A stretch of DNA of 64,000 nt from Clostridiales bacterium (GTDB taxonomy: Bacteria > Bacillota > Clostridia > Christensenellales > Christensenellaceae), in the NCBI GenBank assembly GCA_015056045.1, contig SVGZ01000008.1, positions 30,546-94,545 on the forward strand, read 5' to 3'. The position numbers and the translations under genes are program-made. Position 1 is the first letter of the stretch. Each line of letters starts with the position of its first letter. Below are positions 18,540 through 26,778 of this stretch, piece after piece. Below the pieces are notes generated by a model. The model ran no database searches. It saw only the letters and a program-made list of their open reading frames with translations, and was not told the DNA's origin.

Positions 18540-19328
18540 ATGATGAAAAATGTACTTGTGATCACTTCGGGGAAAGGCGGCGTCGGTAAAACGACATCGA
18601 CCGCCAATATCGGTATGGCGCTTTCCGAAATGGGAAAGAAGGTTTTGCTCATCGATACGGATATCGGGCTAAGGAATCTCGATGTTGCGCTTGGGCTCGA
18701 AAACAGGATCGTCTATGACCTGATCGATGTGGTAAAAGGCTCCTGCCGCTTGAAACAGGCGCTGATCGAAGATAAAAGAAACCCCGATCTGTATCTTTTA
18801 CCGGCTGCACAGATGGCAGATAAAGATGCTGTCAATACAGACGAAATGCTGCAGCTGATCGGGGAAGCTTCGGCAGATTTTGATTATGTGCTGATCGATT
18901 GCCCCGCAGGGATCGAAAGAGGATTTTTAAATGCAGCCTGTGGTGCAGGAATTGCCGTTATCGTTGCCGTTCCGGAGCTTTCGTCTTTGCGCGATGCAGA
19001 CCGTATTTCCGCATTGCTTCTGGAAATGGGCATTACGGAGCGTTACCTGCTCATCAACCGCTACCGGCGTGATCTTGCCAAAAAAGGTGAGCTGATCTCC
19101 GCAAAGGATATGCAGGCAATGCTGCAAGTGCCGCTTCTTGGGATCATCCCCGAAGATGACATGATATTGCGGCTCGGCAATTTCGGCGAAATGGCTGTTC
19201 ACGAAAAAAGGAGCAGAGCAGGCGCTGCTTTTCTGCGTGCAGCGGAGCGGATCATTGACGGTTCGGAATTATTATTGAGAAAACACGGCCTATTCACCTC
19301 TCTTTTTCATAAAGGAGGTGTCGCATGA
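18540..19328 (+). CDS. minD: Septum site-determining ATPase MinD
   Basis: The 262-residue protein starts at 18540 (MMKNVLVITSGKGG); a longer open frame upstream overlaps minC and is not credible. It has the deviant Walker A KGGVGKTTS (about 12-20), the DTDIGLRNLD switch region and a C-terminal amphipathic membrane-targeting helix near LLLRKHGLFTSLFHK. ATP-bound MinD dimers sit on the membrane and recruit MinC; MinE stimulates hydrolysis. It ends in an AAAGGAGGTG ribosome binding site and overlaps the minE start. Confidence 0.97.
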   Translation: MMKNVLVITSGKGGVGKTTSTANIGMALSEMGKKVLLIDTDIGLRNLDVALGLENRIVYDLIDVVKGSCRLKQALIEDKRNPDLYLLPAAQMADKDAVNTDEMLQLIGEASADFDYVLIDCPAGIERGFLNAACGAGIAVIVAVPELSSLRDADRISALLLEMGITERYLLINRYRRDLAKKGELISAKDMQAMLQVPLLGIIPEDDMILRLGNFGEMAVHEKRSRAGAAFLRAAERIIDGSELLLRKHGLFTSLFHKGGVA

Positions 19329-19564
19329 AAAGTGCAAAAGCCGCTAAAGAAAGATTACAGAATATGCTTGTTCGCGACCGTGCGGAAATGCCCGCAGGCG
19401 AAGCGCTTTTTGCGGAATTAAAAGAAGCCTTTACCGAAACGGCGGAAAAATACCTTGTCCTCATTCCCGGCGAAACGGAATTCAGCCTGAAAAAAATCAG
19501 ACATTCGGATAAGGAAGCTTCTGTGGAGCTGTGTTTTTCGGCAAAGGTCGACAGGCTGAAATAA
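19325..19564 (+). CDS. minE: Cell division topological specificity factor MinE
   Basis: The 79-residue protein shows the MinE order: an N-terminal anti-MinCD helix containing AAKERLQNMLVRDRAEMP (residues 5-22) and a C-terminal beta domain. It stimulates MinD ATPase and drives pole-to-pole oscillation. Its presence shows that the division site is set by an oscillating MinCDE system, rather than the DivIVA/MinJ type of Bacillus. It overlaps minD by ATGA and precedes rodA by 13 bases. Confidence 0.92.
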   Translation: MKSAKAAKERLQNMLVRDRAEMPAGEALFAELKEAFTETAEKYLVLIPGETEFSLKKIRHSDKEASVELCFSAKVDRLK

Positions 19565-19577
19565 AGAAGGTGAAATT

Positions 19578-20729
19578 TTGCTGAAGAGAAAATTTTTTGG
19601 AAGGATCGATTATCTGACGCTGCTTATAACGGCGGTGATACTTGTATTCGGGCTGGTTTCCATCTCGAGTGCGGTGTCTTCCGTGACGACGGACGAGCTT
19701 TCGATTTTTGATATTGCTGCGCTTGCCAATACGGAAAGTGCCTCTCTTCAGCTGATTTTTTATGCTGTCGGGCTATTGGCCGTTGCGGTCATTTTGCTCA
19801 TCGACTATAACAATCTGCGCGATTTTTCCGATTTGTTTTATTGGGCAGCTGTTGCGCTTCTCGTTCTTGTTTTGTTCTTCGGGCGAGAGATCAACGGTAC
19901 TGCAGGCTGGTTCGTCATCAGCGGCAGAGGTTTCCAGCCTTCGGAATACGGCAAAGTCGTCATCATCATCGTTTTGGCAGCGGAAACGGCAAAAGTAACG
20001 CAGAACAAAGAAAGCGGCATCGATTCTTTCCGCGATCTTTGGCCGATCCTCTGGCGCTTTATGATCCCCTTTGTCCTCATTATGGCACAGCCGGATATGG
20101 GCAGTGCCTTTGTCTATCTTTTTGTCATGGCGGGTATCCTTTTTGCGGCAAGGTTGAGCTGGAAAAAGATCCTGTTCTTCCTTGGGCTTGCTGCAGCTGC
20201 AGCACCGTTGCTCTGGCTCGTGATGGATGATTACCAGAAAGTGCGTTTTGAAGTCTTTTTAAATCCGGAGCTTGACCCTTTGGGCAAAGGTTTGCAGACG
20301 ATCCGTGCGAAAAATGTCGCAGCATCGGGCGGTCTTTTCGGGAAAGGCTTCTTTTCCTCCGAGCTTTTAACACAGCAGACCAACTATCTGCCCGAAGAAA
20401 GCACGGACTTCATTTTTTCCGCCATGGTGGAAGCCTGCGGTTTTATCGGCGGTCTTATCCTGATCGTGCTGTATGCCTGCCTGATCTTCCGCATCCTGCG
20501 CATTGCTTTCAGAGCAAAAGACCATTTCGGCTGCTATCTTGCGGTCGGTGTTGCTTTTATGATCCTTTTCCATGTTATTGAAAATATCGGCATGAACATC
20601 GGGCTTCTGCCGATCACGGGTGTTCCGCTTCCGCTGTTTTCCTATGGCGGTTCGAATGTTTTGACGACAATGGCAGGTATTGGCCTTGCGCTCAACGTGC
20701 ATATGCGAAGGCAGCGCATGGATATTTGA
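19578..20729 (+). CDS. rodA: Peptidoglycan glycosyltransferase RodA (SEDS family)
   Basis: The start is TTG at 19578, seven bases after GAAGGTG; no ATG with a site is nearby. The 383-residue protein has about ten membrane helices and the SEDS signatures, including AQPDMGSAFVY, a long extracellular loop with GKGFFSSELLTQQTNYLPEESTDFIF, and the C-terminal GVPLPLFSYGGS block. SEDS proteins polymerise lipid II into glycan strands together with a class B PBP, here the upstream PBP2. The cluster position favours RodA over FtsW or SpoVE. Confidence 0.93.
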   Translation: MLKRKFFGRIDYLTLLITAVILVFGLVSISSAVSSVTTDELSIFDIAALANTESASLQLIFYAVGLLAVAVILLIDYNNLRDFSDLFYWAAVALLVLVLFFGREINGTAGWFVISGRGFQPSEYGKVVIIIVLAAETAKVTQNKESGIDSFRDLWPILWRFMIPFVLIMAQPDMGSAFVYLFVMAGILFAARLSWKKILFFLGLAAAAAPLLWLVMDDYQKVRFEVFLNPELDPLGKGLQTIRAKNVAASGGLFGKGFFSSELLTQQTNYLPEESTDFIFSAMVEACGFIGGLILIVLYACLIFRILRIAFRAKDHFGCYLAVGVAFMILFHVIENIGMNIGLLPITGVPLPLFSYGGSNVLTTMAGIGLALNVHMRRQRMDI

Positions 20730-20753
20730 TTTTTTGGCGAAAGAAGTGATTTG

Positions 20754-21263
20754 ATGAGCGAAAAAAACGAGAGTTTGAAAGAAGTTTTTGCGATGCCGGC
20801 AGCGGCTGCGATCATCGTCGGCGAAGAAAAAGGCGAAAAATATATCGTTATTCAGCGGCGCATGAAAGAAGGCGGCGGTATTTATAACGGTATGATCGAA
20901 ATTCCCGCAGGGAAGATCCGCGAATATGAAAGCGTTTTTGATGCTTTGCGAAGGGAAGTCAGGGAAGAAACCGGTCTTGAAGTCATCGAGATCGAAGGCG
21001 AAGCACAGGCAACAAAAGAGATCAACGGCTATACGATTCTTGAACTCAATCCCTTTTTCACTTCGCAGAACTTGGCAGGCGGTTATTCGATCATTCTTCT
21101 GACATTTATCTGCCGTGCAGAGGGCGAATTGCTCGAAAAAACGAACGAATCCGAAGGCATGCGCAAAGTCAGTTTTTCGGAGCTTGCCGAGCTTATCGAA
21201 GGCGGAAATTTCCTTCCCATGCACATTTCCGCACTGAAAAAATACATCGCACAGGAAACATGA
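20754..21263 (+). CDS. NUDIX hydrolase, ADP-ribose pyrophosphatase-like
   Basis: The 169-residue protein carries a perfect NUDIX box, GKIREYE followed seven residues later by REVREETGL (about 50-72). Length and context resemble ADP-sugar pyrophosphatases, which hydrolyse ADP-ribose to AMP and ribose 5-phosphate with Mg2+. The ATG at 20754 is preferred over an in-frame TTG three bases earlier. It follows rodA by 24 bases and is closed by a terminator, so it is probably the last gene of the mre/min unit. The exact substrate is uncertain. Confidence 0.88.
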   Translation: MSEKNESLKEVFAMPAAAAIIVGEEKGEKYIVIQRRMKEGGGIYNGMIEIPAGKIREYESVFDALRREVREETGLEVIEIEGEAQATKEINGYTILELNPFFTSQNLAGGYSIILLTFICRAEGELLEKTNESEGMRKVSFSELAELIEGGNFLPMHISALKKYIAQET

Positions 21264-21287
21264 ATTTGTTAATTCGTATAAAAAGAG

Positions 21288-21316
21288 GCGCTTTTCACTT
21301 GTAAAGCGCTTTTTTT
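21288..21316 (+). terminator. Rho-independent terminator ending the mre/min unit
   Basis: GCGCTTTT pairs with AAAGCGC and is followed by seven T residues, 24 bases after the NUDIX stop. Confidence 0.85.
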
Positions 21317-21353
21317 CGTGGTAATATTTGCTTGCTCGAAAGGAGGGATCTAT

Positions 21354-21881
21354 ATGAAGAAAAAAACGACTTTTTATTGGGTCTTTGCGGCGTTATTGCT
21401 CGCTATCTCCGTCATTTTAAAGGTGTATCTGGGGATCCCGGTATCGTTCCTCGGCAACCTGGCAAAGGATATCAATTTATCTCCGGCGATCATCATGCTT
21501 TGTGGGATCACGATGGGTCCTTTAATGGGCGGACTTGTCGGCGGATTGACCGATATCGTGGCAACACTCATCAGGCCGATGGGTGCTTATGTCCCGTGGT
21601 TTACGCTGACTAACATCCTCATCGGTGTTATTCCGGCGCTGTTTTACCGCAAAAAAGATGTCAAAGAATATAAATTCGGGAAATGCCTACTCGTTTCCGT
21701 TGTGGAGCAGACGGTTTGCTCCGCACTTTTGAACAATATTCTTCTCATCTCGCTCTACGGTTTTCCGATCGAAGTGGCCTTTTTCCGCGCGATCGGTTCC
21801 TACATTTCTGCAGCGCTTTATGCAGCAATTCTCTATCTGCTTTTAAACCGCACAAAGAGCATCTTTGACAAGATCAAGTAA
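21354..21881 (+). CDS. ECF transporter S component, folate-family type
   Basis: The ATG at 21354 lies after AAAGGAGGG and gives 175 residues with about six membrane helices. The AxxxLGxPVSFLGNL-like N-terminal helix and the central GITMGPLMGGLVGGLTD segment match S components of the folate/queuosine-type family. S components bind a vitamin and dock on a shared EcfA-A'-T energy module, whose genes are not in this window. No riboswitch is visible in the short upstream region, so the vitamin cannot be confirmed. Confidence 0.82.
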   Translation: MKKKTTFYWVFAALLLAISVILKVYLGIPVSFLGNLAKDINLSPAIIMLCGITMGPLMGGLVGGLTDIVATLIRPMGAYVPWFTLTNILIGVIPALFYRKKDVKEYKFGKCLLVSVVEQTVCSALLNNILLISLYGFPIEVAFFRAIGSYISAALYAAILYLLLNRTKSIFDKIK

Positions 21882-21919
21882 AAAACAGAATTTTTGAAAT
21901 TTCAGAAATTAGAATAATT

Positions 21920-22408
21920 TCAAAGCAGGTCAGCAATGGCCTGCCATTTTTTTATGAGGTCATCGGCATTGCGGATGTCTTTCCGCGGGATAGGGCTTGT
22001 CGAAGGCAAGGCAAAATGCGGCAAAGCGTTGTGATTGTGCTTTTCGTAGAGCTTTGCGGCAAGACTGCCGTTTGTGACGACGGTTTTGATATTCGGATAC
22101 GCAGAAAGAAGCGCATCAATATCGTTGGGGATGGCATCTTTGATTTTGGCATCGGTGCTGCCTTCACGCCTGCAGGATGCGATCACATCAAAAAGTGCGA
22201 TCCCATGCCGTGTGAGAAAATCCTGTTTTTCCGCAAGAGTTTCGGGTAGTTTTTCGCCCGTTAAAGCGGAAAGAACAAGGTAAAAGCGATTCCGTGGGTG
22301 CATATAGTAAAAACCTTCTGCAAGCGAACGCACAGAAGGCATACTGCCCAAAATCAGAAGGCGGCTGTTTTCGGAAATAAAAGGTGCAAAGCAATGAATC
22401 GTTTCCAT
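21920..22408 (-). CDS. DNA-deoxyinosine glycosylase (UDG family 6)
   Basis: The 162-residue protein contains LLILGSMPSVRSLAEGFYYMHPRNRF (about 17-42) and the C-terminal LPSTSPIPR block, which mark the hypoxanthine-DNA glycosylase branch of the uracil-DNA glycosylase superfamily. Such enzymes remove deamination products, mainly hypoxanthine, to start base-excision repair. The GSMPS and HPRNRF motifs line the active site. It is transcribed alone, convergent with the S component gene. Confidence 0.85.
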   Translation of the reverse strand: METIHCFAPFISENSRLLILGSMPSVRSLAEGFYYMHPRNRFYLVLSALTGEKLPETLAEKQDFLTRHGIALFDVIASCRREGSTDAKIKDAIPNDIDALLSAYPNIKTVVTNGSLAAKLYEKHNHNALPHFALPSTSPIPRKDIRNADDLIKKWQAIADLL

Positions 22409-22420
22409 AAGAAAAGTGGA

Positions 22421-22446
22421 AGCCTGCGGTGATGCAGGCTTTTTTG
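22421..22446. terminator. Hairpin between the AraC regulator and the DNA glycosylase
   Basis: AGCCTGC and GCAGGCT flank a short loop, with T residues on the plus side and A residues on the AraC side. Both flanking genes are on the minus strand. It lies just after the AraC stop, where it could end that transcript, though the T tract on the minus strand is weak. Confidence 0.55.
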
Positions 22447-22450
22447 GTCG

Positions 22451-23575
22451 TTATTTGTTGTTGCGCATATTCATTTCACGGTAACGCCCCGGCGAAACGC
22501 CCGTATGGAGCTTGAATACCTTGGTGAAATAGCTCTGGCCATCGAAGCCGCAAAGCTTGGCAACATCCGAAAGGTTCAGCCACGGATCCATCAGGAAACC
22601 GAAGCTCTTTTCAACACGGACGCTGTTGACATAGGTGCAGAGCCTGCAGCCGAGGCTGTTATTGATAACGCGCGAAAGGTGCGATTTCGATAAGTGAACG
22701 AGATCGGCAATATCTTCGAGCGTGATCTTTTTGTAGTAATTTTCGTTGATGTATTCCTTGATGCGCTGGATCGTCTGGACATGATAGGTGTCCTTGGATT
22801 CTTCGAAGCAGGTTTCAAAATTATCGATCGTGCGGACCATGAGCCTGCGGATAGCCTGAATATCGGCAAGGATAGCGATATTGTTGAGGTAAGCATAGGT
22901 CAGCTCAAGGATCTTTCCTGCATCTGCACCGGCGTTTATGCATGCACGGCCTGCGAGGACGATAAGCTCGCTGATCCTTGTGCGGACCATTGCCGGGTCC
23001 TGATTATAGACCGTCATAATGTAGCCGATATAAGAATCGAGGAATTTCTTTGCTTCATCGGTATCGTGGGAGCTGATCAGGGAAAGAATTTTTTCTTCCT
23101 GTTTGATAAGGTAGGCAAAGCCCGGGTGTACCGTATCGGTACTGCTTTCGGTAACGAGCGTCTTGCTGTGCGTTGCATCGACAAAAGCTGCCTTGATCAT
23201 ATCGGCAAGCATCGAGCGGATGGCTCTTCGCTGGTCACTCTTGGGCTGCTGTGCCTGTGCATAGCTCAGGATCGAATAGTAGCGTGTGTTGCTGCGCTGT
23301 TCGCTGATCGCCAGCGGGATCTGTGAGATCGGTGAAGCAAAAAATATCCTGTTTTCCTGGCAGCGGTAATCCGTCGGTTCATTTTTTGCAAATGCTGTGG
23401 CTGCTGCCTGTTTGTGGAATTCTTTGGGTTTGCATTCATTAGCCTTCGGACACATAGAACAATATTCCGGCAGAGAGGAATCATCTATGTAACTGGCATC
23501 TAATATAATACTATTGGTTTGCGTCATAACGGAAAAAAGCTTCAGTCGCTGCGCAATAGAAGATGTAATGTCCAT
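22451..23575 (-). CDS. AraC-family regulator with PocR-like sensory domain
   Basis: The start at 23575 (MDITSSIAQRLKLF) has a GAGGAG ribosome binding site 10 bases upstream and gives 374 residues. The N-terminal part contains a Cys cluster (YCSMCPKANECKP, about 44-56) like PocR domains, which bind small ligands or hydrocarbons. The C-terminal 100 residues hold the two AraC helix-turn-helix motifs (ITLEDIADLVHLSKSHLSR and LSDVAKLCGFDGQSYFTKVFK). It probably activates catabolic genes on binding a diol or similar ligand. No target operon is adjacent, and the ligand is unknown. Confidence 0.85.
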   Translation of the reverse strand: MDITSSIAQRLKLFSVMTQTNSIILDASYIDDSSLPEYCSMCPKANECKPKEFHKQAAATAFAKNEPTDYRCQENRIFFASPISQIPLAISEQRSNTRYYSILSYAQAQQPKSDQRRAIRSMLADMIKAAFVDATHSKTLVTESSTDTVHPGFAYLIKQEEKILSLISSHDTDEAKKFLDSYIGYIMTVYNQDPAMVRTRISELIVLAGRACINAGADAGKILELTYAYLNNIAILADIQAIRRLMVRTIDNFETCFEESKDTYHVQTIQRIKEYINENYYKKITLEDIADLVHLSKSHLSRVINNSLGCRLCTYVNSVRVEKSFGFLMDPWLNLSDVAKLCGFDGQSYFTKVFKLHTGVSPGRYREMNMRNNK

Positions 23576-23880
23576 TTTTTCAACGCTCCTCTCGTAGATT
23601 TTTTCTTGGAATAAAAAAGACCAAGAAAAACGAATACATATATAATAGCACAAAAACGCACCAATGCAAGCAAAACTTTGTAATATTTAGTTAATAATTT
23701 TGTAGTAAAATGCCGAAAAATGCCGATTTAACGGGAAAAATTGAAGAATACCTTTTTTTGATTTGAAAAAATATTTTTAAGAAAATTATCTTTTTTTGGT
23801 TTTTTGAATACAAAAGACCGCAGGGAATGTGACAAATGCAAATTTTATAGGGTAGTAGAGAATTGATGGGAGGATATGGT
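23576..23880. other. AT-rich intergenic region
   Basis: This 305-base divergent gap holds the 5' ends of the AraC and LysM genes. It is very AT-rich with several A and T tracts. I see no RNA gene or convincing hairpin; promoters for both genes must lie here but no single one stands out. Confidence 0.5.
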
Positions 23881-24354
23881 ATGATAGAATACAGGATCAG
23901 AAGAGGCGATACATTGCCTAAGCTTTCCGCAAAATTCGGTGTTCCGGTCTGCATGATCGTTCGGGCAAACGAAAAAGTTTTTCACGAAAAAGCTTTCAGG
24001 ATCGGTACTTTATTAAGGATCCCCGAAATCGATTTTTGCAGCAGAACGGATAAAAACGGCTGTTTGGCAAAAGAAAGCGACACGATCTATTCGCTTGCGG
24101 AAAGGCTCGGGACCTCGATGCACGCACTTATGCAGGAAAACGGCATGAGAGAGCCTTCGGAGCTCAGAGCAGGGATGTGGATCAGGTCTGCGAAAAAAAC
24201 GGATGGCTTTGTGCACACCGTTCGGGCAGGCGAAAATCTTTTTACCCTTGCCGAAAAATACCATATGACGATACAGGAGATCATGGAAGAAAACCGCATC
24301 ACGGGCGATGTTTACCCGGGGATGCAACTCCATATCCCAAAAAGGAAATCATGA
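23881..24354 (+). CDS. LysM repeat protein without signal peptide
   Basis: The ATG at 23881 follows GGGAGG by seven bases and gives 157 residues. Three LysM-like repeats fill the protein: about 1-50, 60-102 (divergent) and 108-153 (VHTVRAGENLFTLAEKY is the clearest). LysM binds N-acetylglucosamine polymers such as peptidoglycan or chitin. No signal peptide or membrane helix is visible, so it may stay in the cytoplasm, as some spore-coat LysM proteins do before assembly. Its stop overlaps the start of the radical SAM gene (ATGA), implying coupled translation. Confidence 0.82.
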   Translation: MIEYRIRRGDTLPKLSAKFGVPVCMIVRANEKVFHEKAFRIGTLLRIPEIDFCSRTDKNGCLAKESDTIYSLAERLGTSMHALMQENGMREPSELRAGMWIRSAKKTDGFVHTVRAGENLFTLAEKYHMTIQEIMEENRITGDVYPGMQLHIPKRKS

Positions 24355-26009
24355 AAATCTTGCTTCTTGGGCTAAATGCCCGCTATACGCATACAAACCT
24401 TGCCATACGCCGCTTAAAAGCAGCCGCAGGAGATTTGGCCGAAATCAAACTCCTTGAATGCAGCATCAATATGGATGCGGAGGAGATTCTGCAGAAGATA
24501 GAAAATGCCGATGCGGTCGGTTTTTCCTGTTATATCTGGAATGCTTCGCTGACTAAGGCATTATTGCCCATCCTCAAAGAAAAGGGTATGCGGCTCTTTA
24601 TCGGTGGACCTGAAGCGGCGTTTTCACCGGAAGAATACCTGAAAACCTGCGAATGTGTCTTCTATGGCGAAGGCGAAAACGCATTCCCTGTCTATCTCAG
24701 GCATCTTTTGGGAGAAAAAGCGCTTTGCGAAGTACCTTCCATATATTATATGGAGGGAAATGGCATAAAAAAGACAAAACCCGCAGAACCCGTTGATATG
24801 GATATGTTTTCCGAATCCTATGCGCTTTCCGATGGCGAAACGAACCATCACCGTGTTGTCTATTATGAAAGTTCGAGGGGATGTCCTTTCCGCTGTGCCT
24901 ATTGTTTATCCGGTGCGGAAAAAGGTCTGCGCTTCCGTTCGGCAAAAAAGACCATCGAAGATATGCAGCTTTACGCAAAAATGGGCGTGAAGCATATCAA
25001 ATTTGTGGACAGGACCTTTAATGCGGATAGAGAACGCGCAAAAGTGATCTGGCGTGCTGTTGCGGCAATGGACTGTGAATCCGAATTCCATTTTGAGATC
25101 GCGGCAGATTTGCTCGATGAAGAATCGGTCGAAATCATCAATTCTGCTCCGAAAAAGCGCATCCGGCTCGAGATCGGCGTGCAGTCTACCAATGAGAAAA
25201 CGCTTCAGGCGATCGACAGACCCTGCGATATGGCAAAAATCGCCCGTATGACGAAGCTTTTATCCAAGGGAAATGCGACTGTGCACCTTGACCTCATTGC
25301 CGGCTTGCCCTATGAAGACAGAAACAGTTTCAAAAAATCTTTTGACGAGACTTTTGCTTTCGGCGGCAGCGAACTGCAGCTCGGTTTCTTAAAACTTCTC
25401 AGAGGCTCAACGCTCTATGCAAAAGCGGAGGCTTTCGGTATCGTTTGCAGTAAGGATGCGCCCTATGAAGTCATCCGGACAAGCTGGGTCACGGAAGAAG
25501 ACATCGAAGAAATGAAAAAAGTCGAATATGCTTTGGGAAGGCTCTATAACAGCGGCCTTTTCCGACAGACGACAAGGCTCATGGCAAAACATTTCCATAG
25601 CTGCTATGAGGCACTTTTGGCTTTCGATGCCTTTGCAGGCGATCTGCACAAGCTTGGCGAAAAGGCGATGGCAGAGGCGCTTTATGCCTTTGGAAAAGCG
25701 GAAAATATTCCCTTTATGCGTGATATCCTGCGCTATGACATGATCAAAAAAGAAAAAAGGGGCTATTTGCCCGATGTTTTGGAAGATGGCGCAGCCCCTG
25801 AAAAGAAAAAATATTATGCGGAAAATCCGGATATCCCGGGTCTGAAAAAAGGCAAACGGGCATGGCATTATTCACGCCTTGAAAAATTTGGCCTTGATGT
25901 GCGGCTTTTTGCGGAAACGGGCGAAATCCTGGGAAAAGAGCATTATCTTTTCTTCGATTATATCAATGATGATATTTTTGAAGTGAAAAATATGCTACAA
26001 TATATGTAA
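24351..26009 (+). CDS. B12-binding-domain radical SAM protein, DUF4080 type
   Basis: The correct start is the ATG at 24351 (MKILLLGLNARYTHTNLAIR), which overlaps the LysM stop; the open frame upstream is in the wrong frame for LysM. The 552-residue protein has an N-terminal cobalamin-binding-like Rossmann domain (about 1-140), a radical SAM core with CPFRCAYC (Cys-x3-Cys-x2-Cys, about 180-190) and a C-terminal DUF4080 region. The NARYTHTNLA opening is typical of this Clostridial family. The reaction is unknown; relatives methylate or rearrange unactivated carbon. Confidence 0.88.
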   Translation: MKILLLGLNARYTHTNLAIRRLKAAAGDLAEIKLLECSINMDAEEILQKIENADAVGFSCYIWNASLTKALLPILKEKGMRLFIGGPEAAFSPEEYLKTCECVFYGEGENAFPVYLRHLLGEKALCEVPSIYYMEGNGIKKTKPAEPVDMDMFSESYALSDGETNHHRVVYYESSRGCPFRCAYCLSGAEKGLRFRSAKKTIEDMQLYAKMGVKHIKFVDRTFNADRERAKVIWRAVAAMDCESEFHFEIAADLLDEESVEIINSAPKKRIRLEIGVQSTNEKTLQAIDRPCDMAKIARMTKLLSKGNATVHLDLIAGLPYEDRNSFKKSFDETFAFGGSELQLGFLKLLRGSTLYAKAEAFGIVCSKDAPYEVIRTSWVTEEDIEEMKKVEYALGRLYNSGLFRQTTRLMAKHFHSCYEALLAFDAFAGDLHKLGEKAMAEALYAFGKAENIPFMRDILRYDMIKKEKRGYLPDVLEDGAAPEKKKYYAENPDIPGLKKGKRAWHYSRLEKFGLDVRLFAETGEILGKEHYLFFDYINDDIFEVKNMLQYM

Positions 26010-26043
26010 GAAACGGCGAAAAACAATTGACAGAGGAAAGACG

Positions 26044-26754
26044 ATGAAACTGATCTTTATACGCCACGCAGAACCCGATTACAGTATCGACTCCTTAACG
26101 CCAAGAGGCTGGGAAGAAGCGGACTTTCTGGCAGACCGTGTGGAAAAAATACCTGCCGATGCTTATTACTGCTCGCCTTTGGGCAGGGCAAAAGACACCG
26201 CCAAAGAGAGTATGCGCAGGCTCGGGAAGGAATACACCGTGCTGGAATGGCTGCGTGAATTTCCGGCGCAGGTCATCGACCAATATACGGGAAAAAGACG
26301 CAACCCATGGGATTTTTACCCGAACGACTGGACGCATGAAGATGCCTATTACGGCAGCGAAACATGGTATACGACCGAACTCATGCGCGAAGGCAATGTA
26401 GAAGCGGCTTTCCGCAATATTGCAGACGGGCTCGACAGTCTTCTCCTTGAAAACGGTTATCGCCGTGAAGGCAGGCTTTACCGTGTTGAAAAAGGCAACA
26501 CAAAAACTTTGGTATTCTTCTGTCATATGGCGATGCAGATGGCTGCCGTTGCACACCTGACGGGTCTCCCGGCACTGCCGATATGGCAAGGCTTTTTCGT
26601 CGCACCGACGGGGATCACCATGCTCGAAACAGAGGAAAGACAGGAAGGCTATGCTTCCTTCCGCTGCAGAATGATGGGCGATATTTCCCATTTATACGCA
26701 AAAAATGAAGCCGTTTCCCGTTCGGGCTTCTTTAACGAGATTTTTGAAAAATAA
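26044..26754 (+). CDS. Histidine phosphatase superfamily protein
   Basis: The 236-residue protein begins MKLIFIRHAEPDYS, the RHG-type motif with the phosphorylated catalytic His8, and has CSPLGRAKDTA (about 40-50) and FCHMAMQ (about 160) supplying the other core residues. The superfamily covers phosphoglycerate mutases and phosphatases for small substrates; with a non-canonical RHAEP the phosphatase role is more likely. It sits 34 bases after the radical SAM gene and is probably cotranscribed with it. Confidence 0.87.
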   Translation: MKLIFIRHAEPDYSIDSLTPRGWEEADFLADRVEKIPADAYYCSPLGRAKDTAKESMRRLGKEYTVLEWLREFPAQVIDQYTGKRRNPWDFYPNDWTHEDAYYGSETWYTTELMREGNVEAAFRNIADGLDSLLLENGYRREGRLYRVEKGNTKTLVFFCHMAMQMAAVAHLTGLPALPIWQGFFVAPTGITMLETEERQEGYASFRCRMMGDISHLYAKNEAVSRSGFFNEIFEK

Positions 26755-26778
26755 GATAAAAATAAAGAGGAAAAAACA

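Noticed and set aside
20367..21224. 285-codon minus-strand frame across rodA and the NUDIX gene
   Set aside because: It spans two well-identified genes on the other strand and has no recognisable domain.
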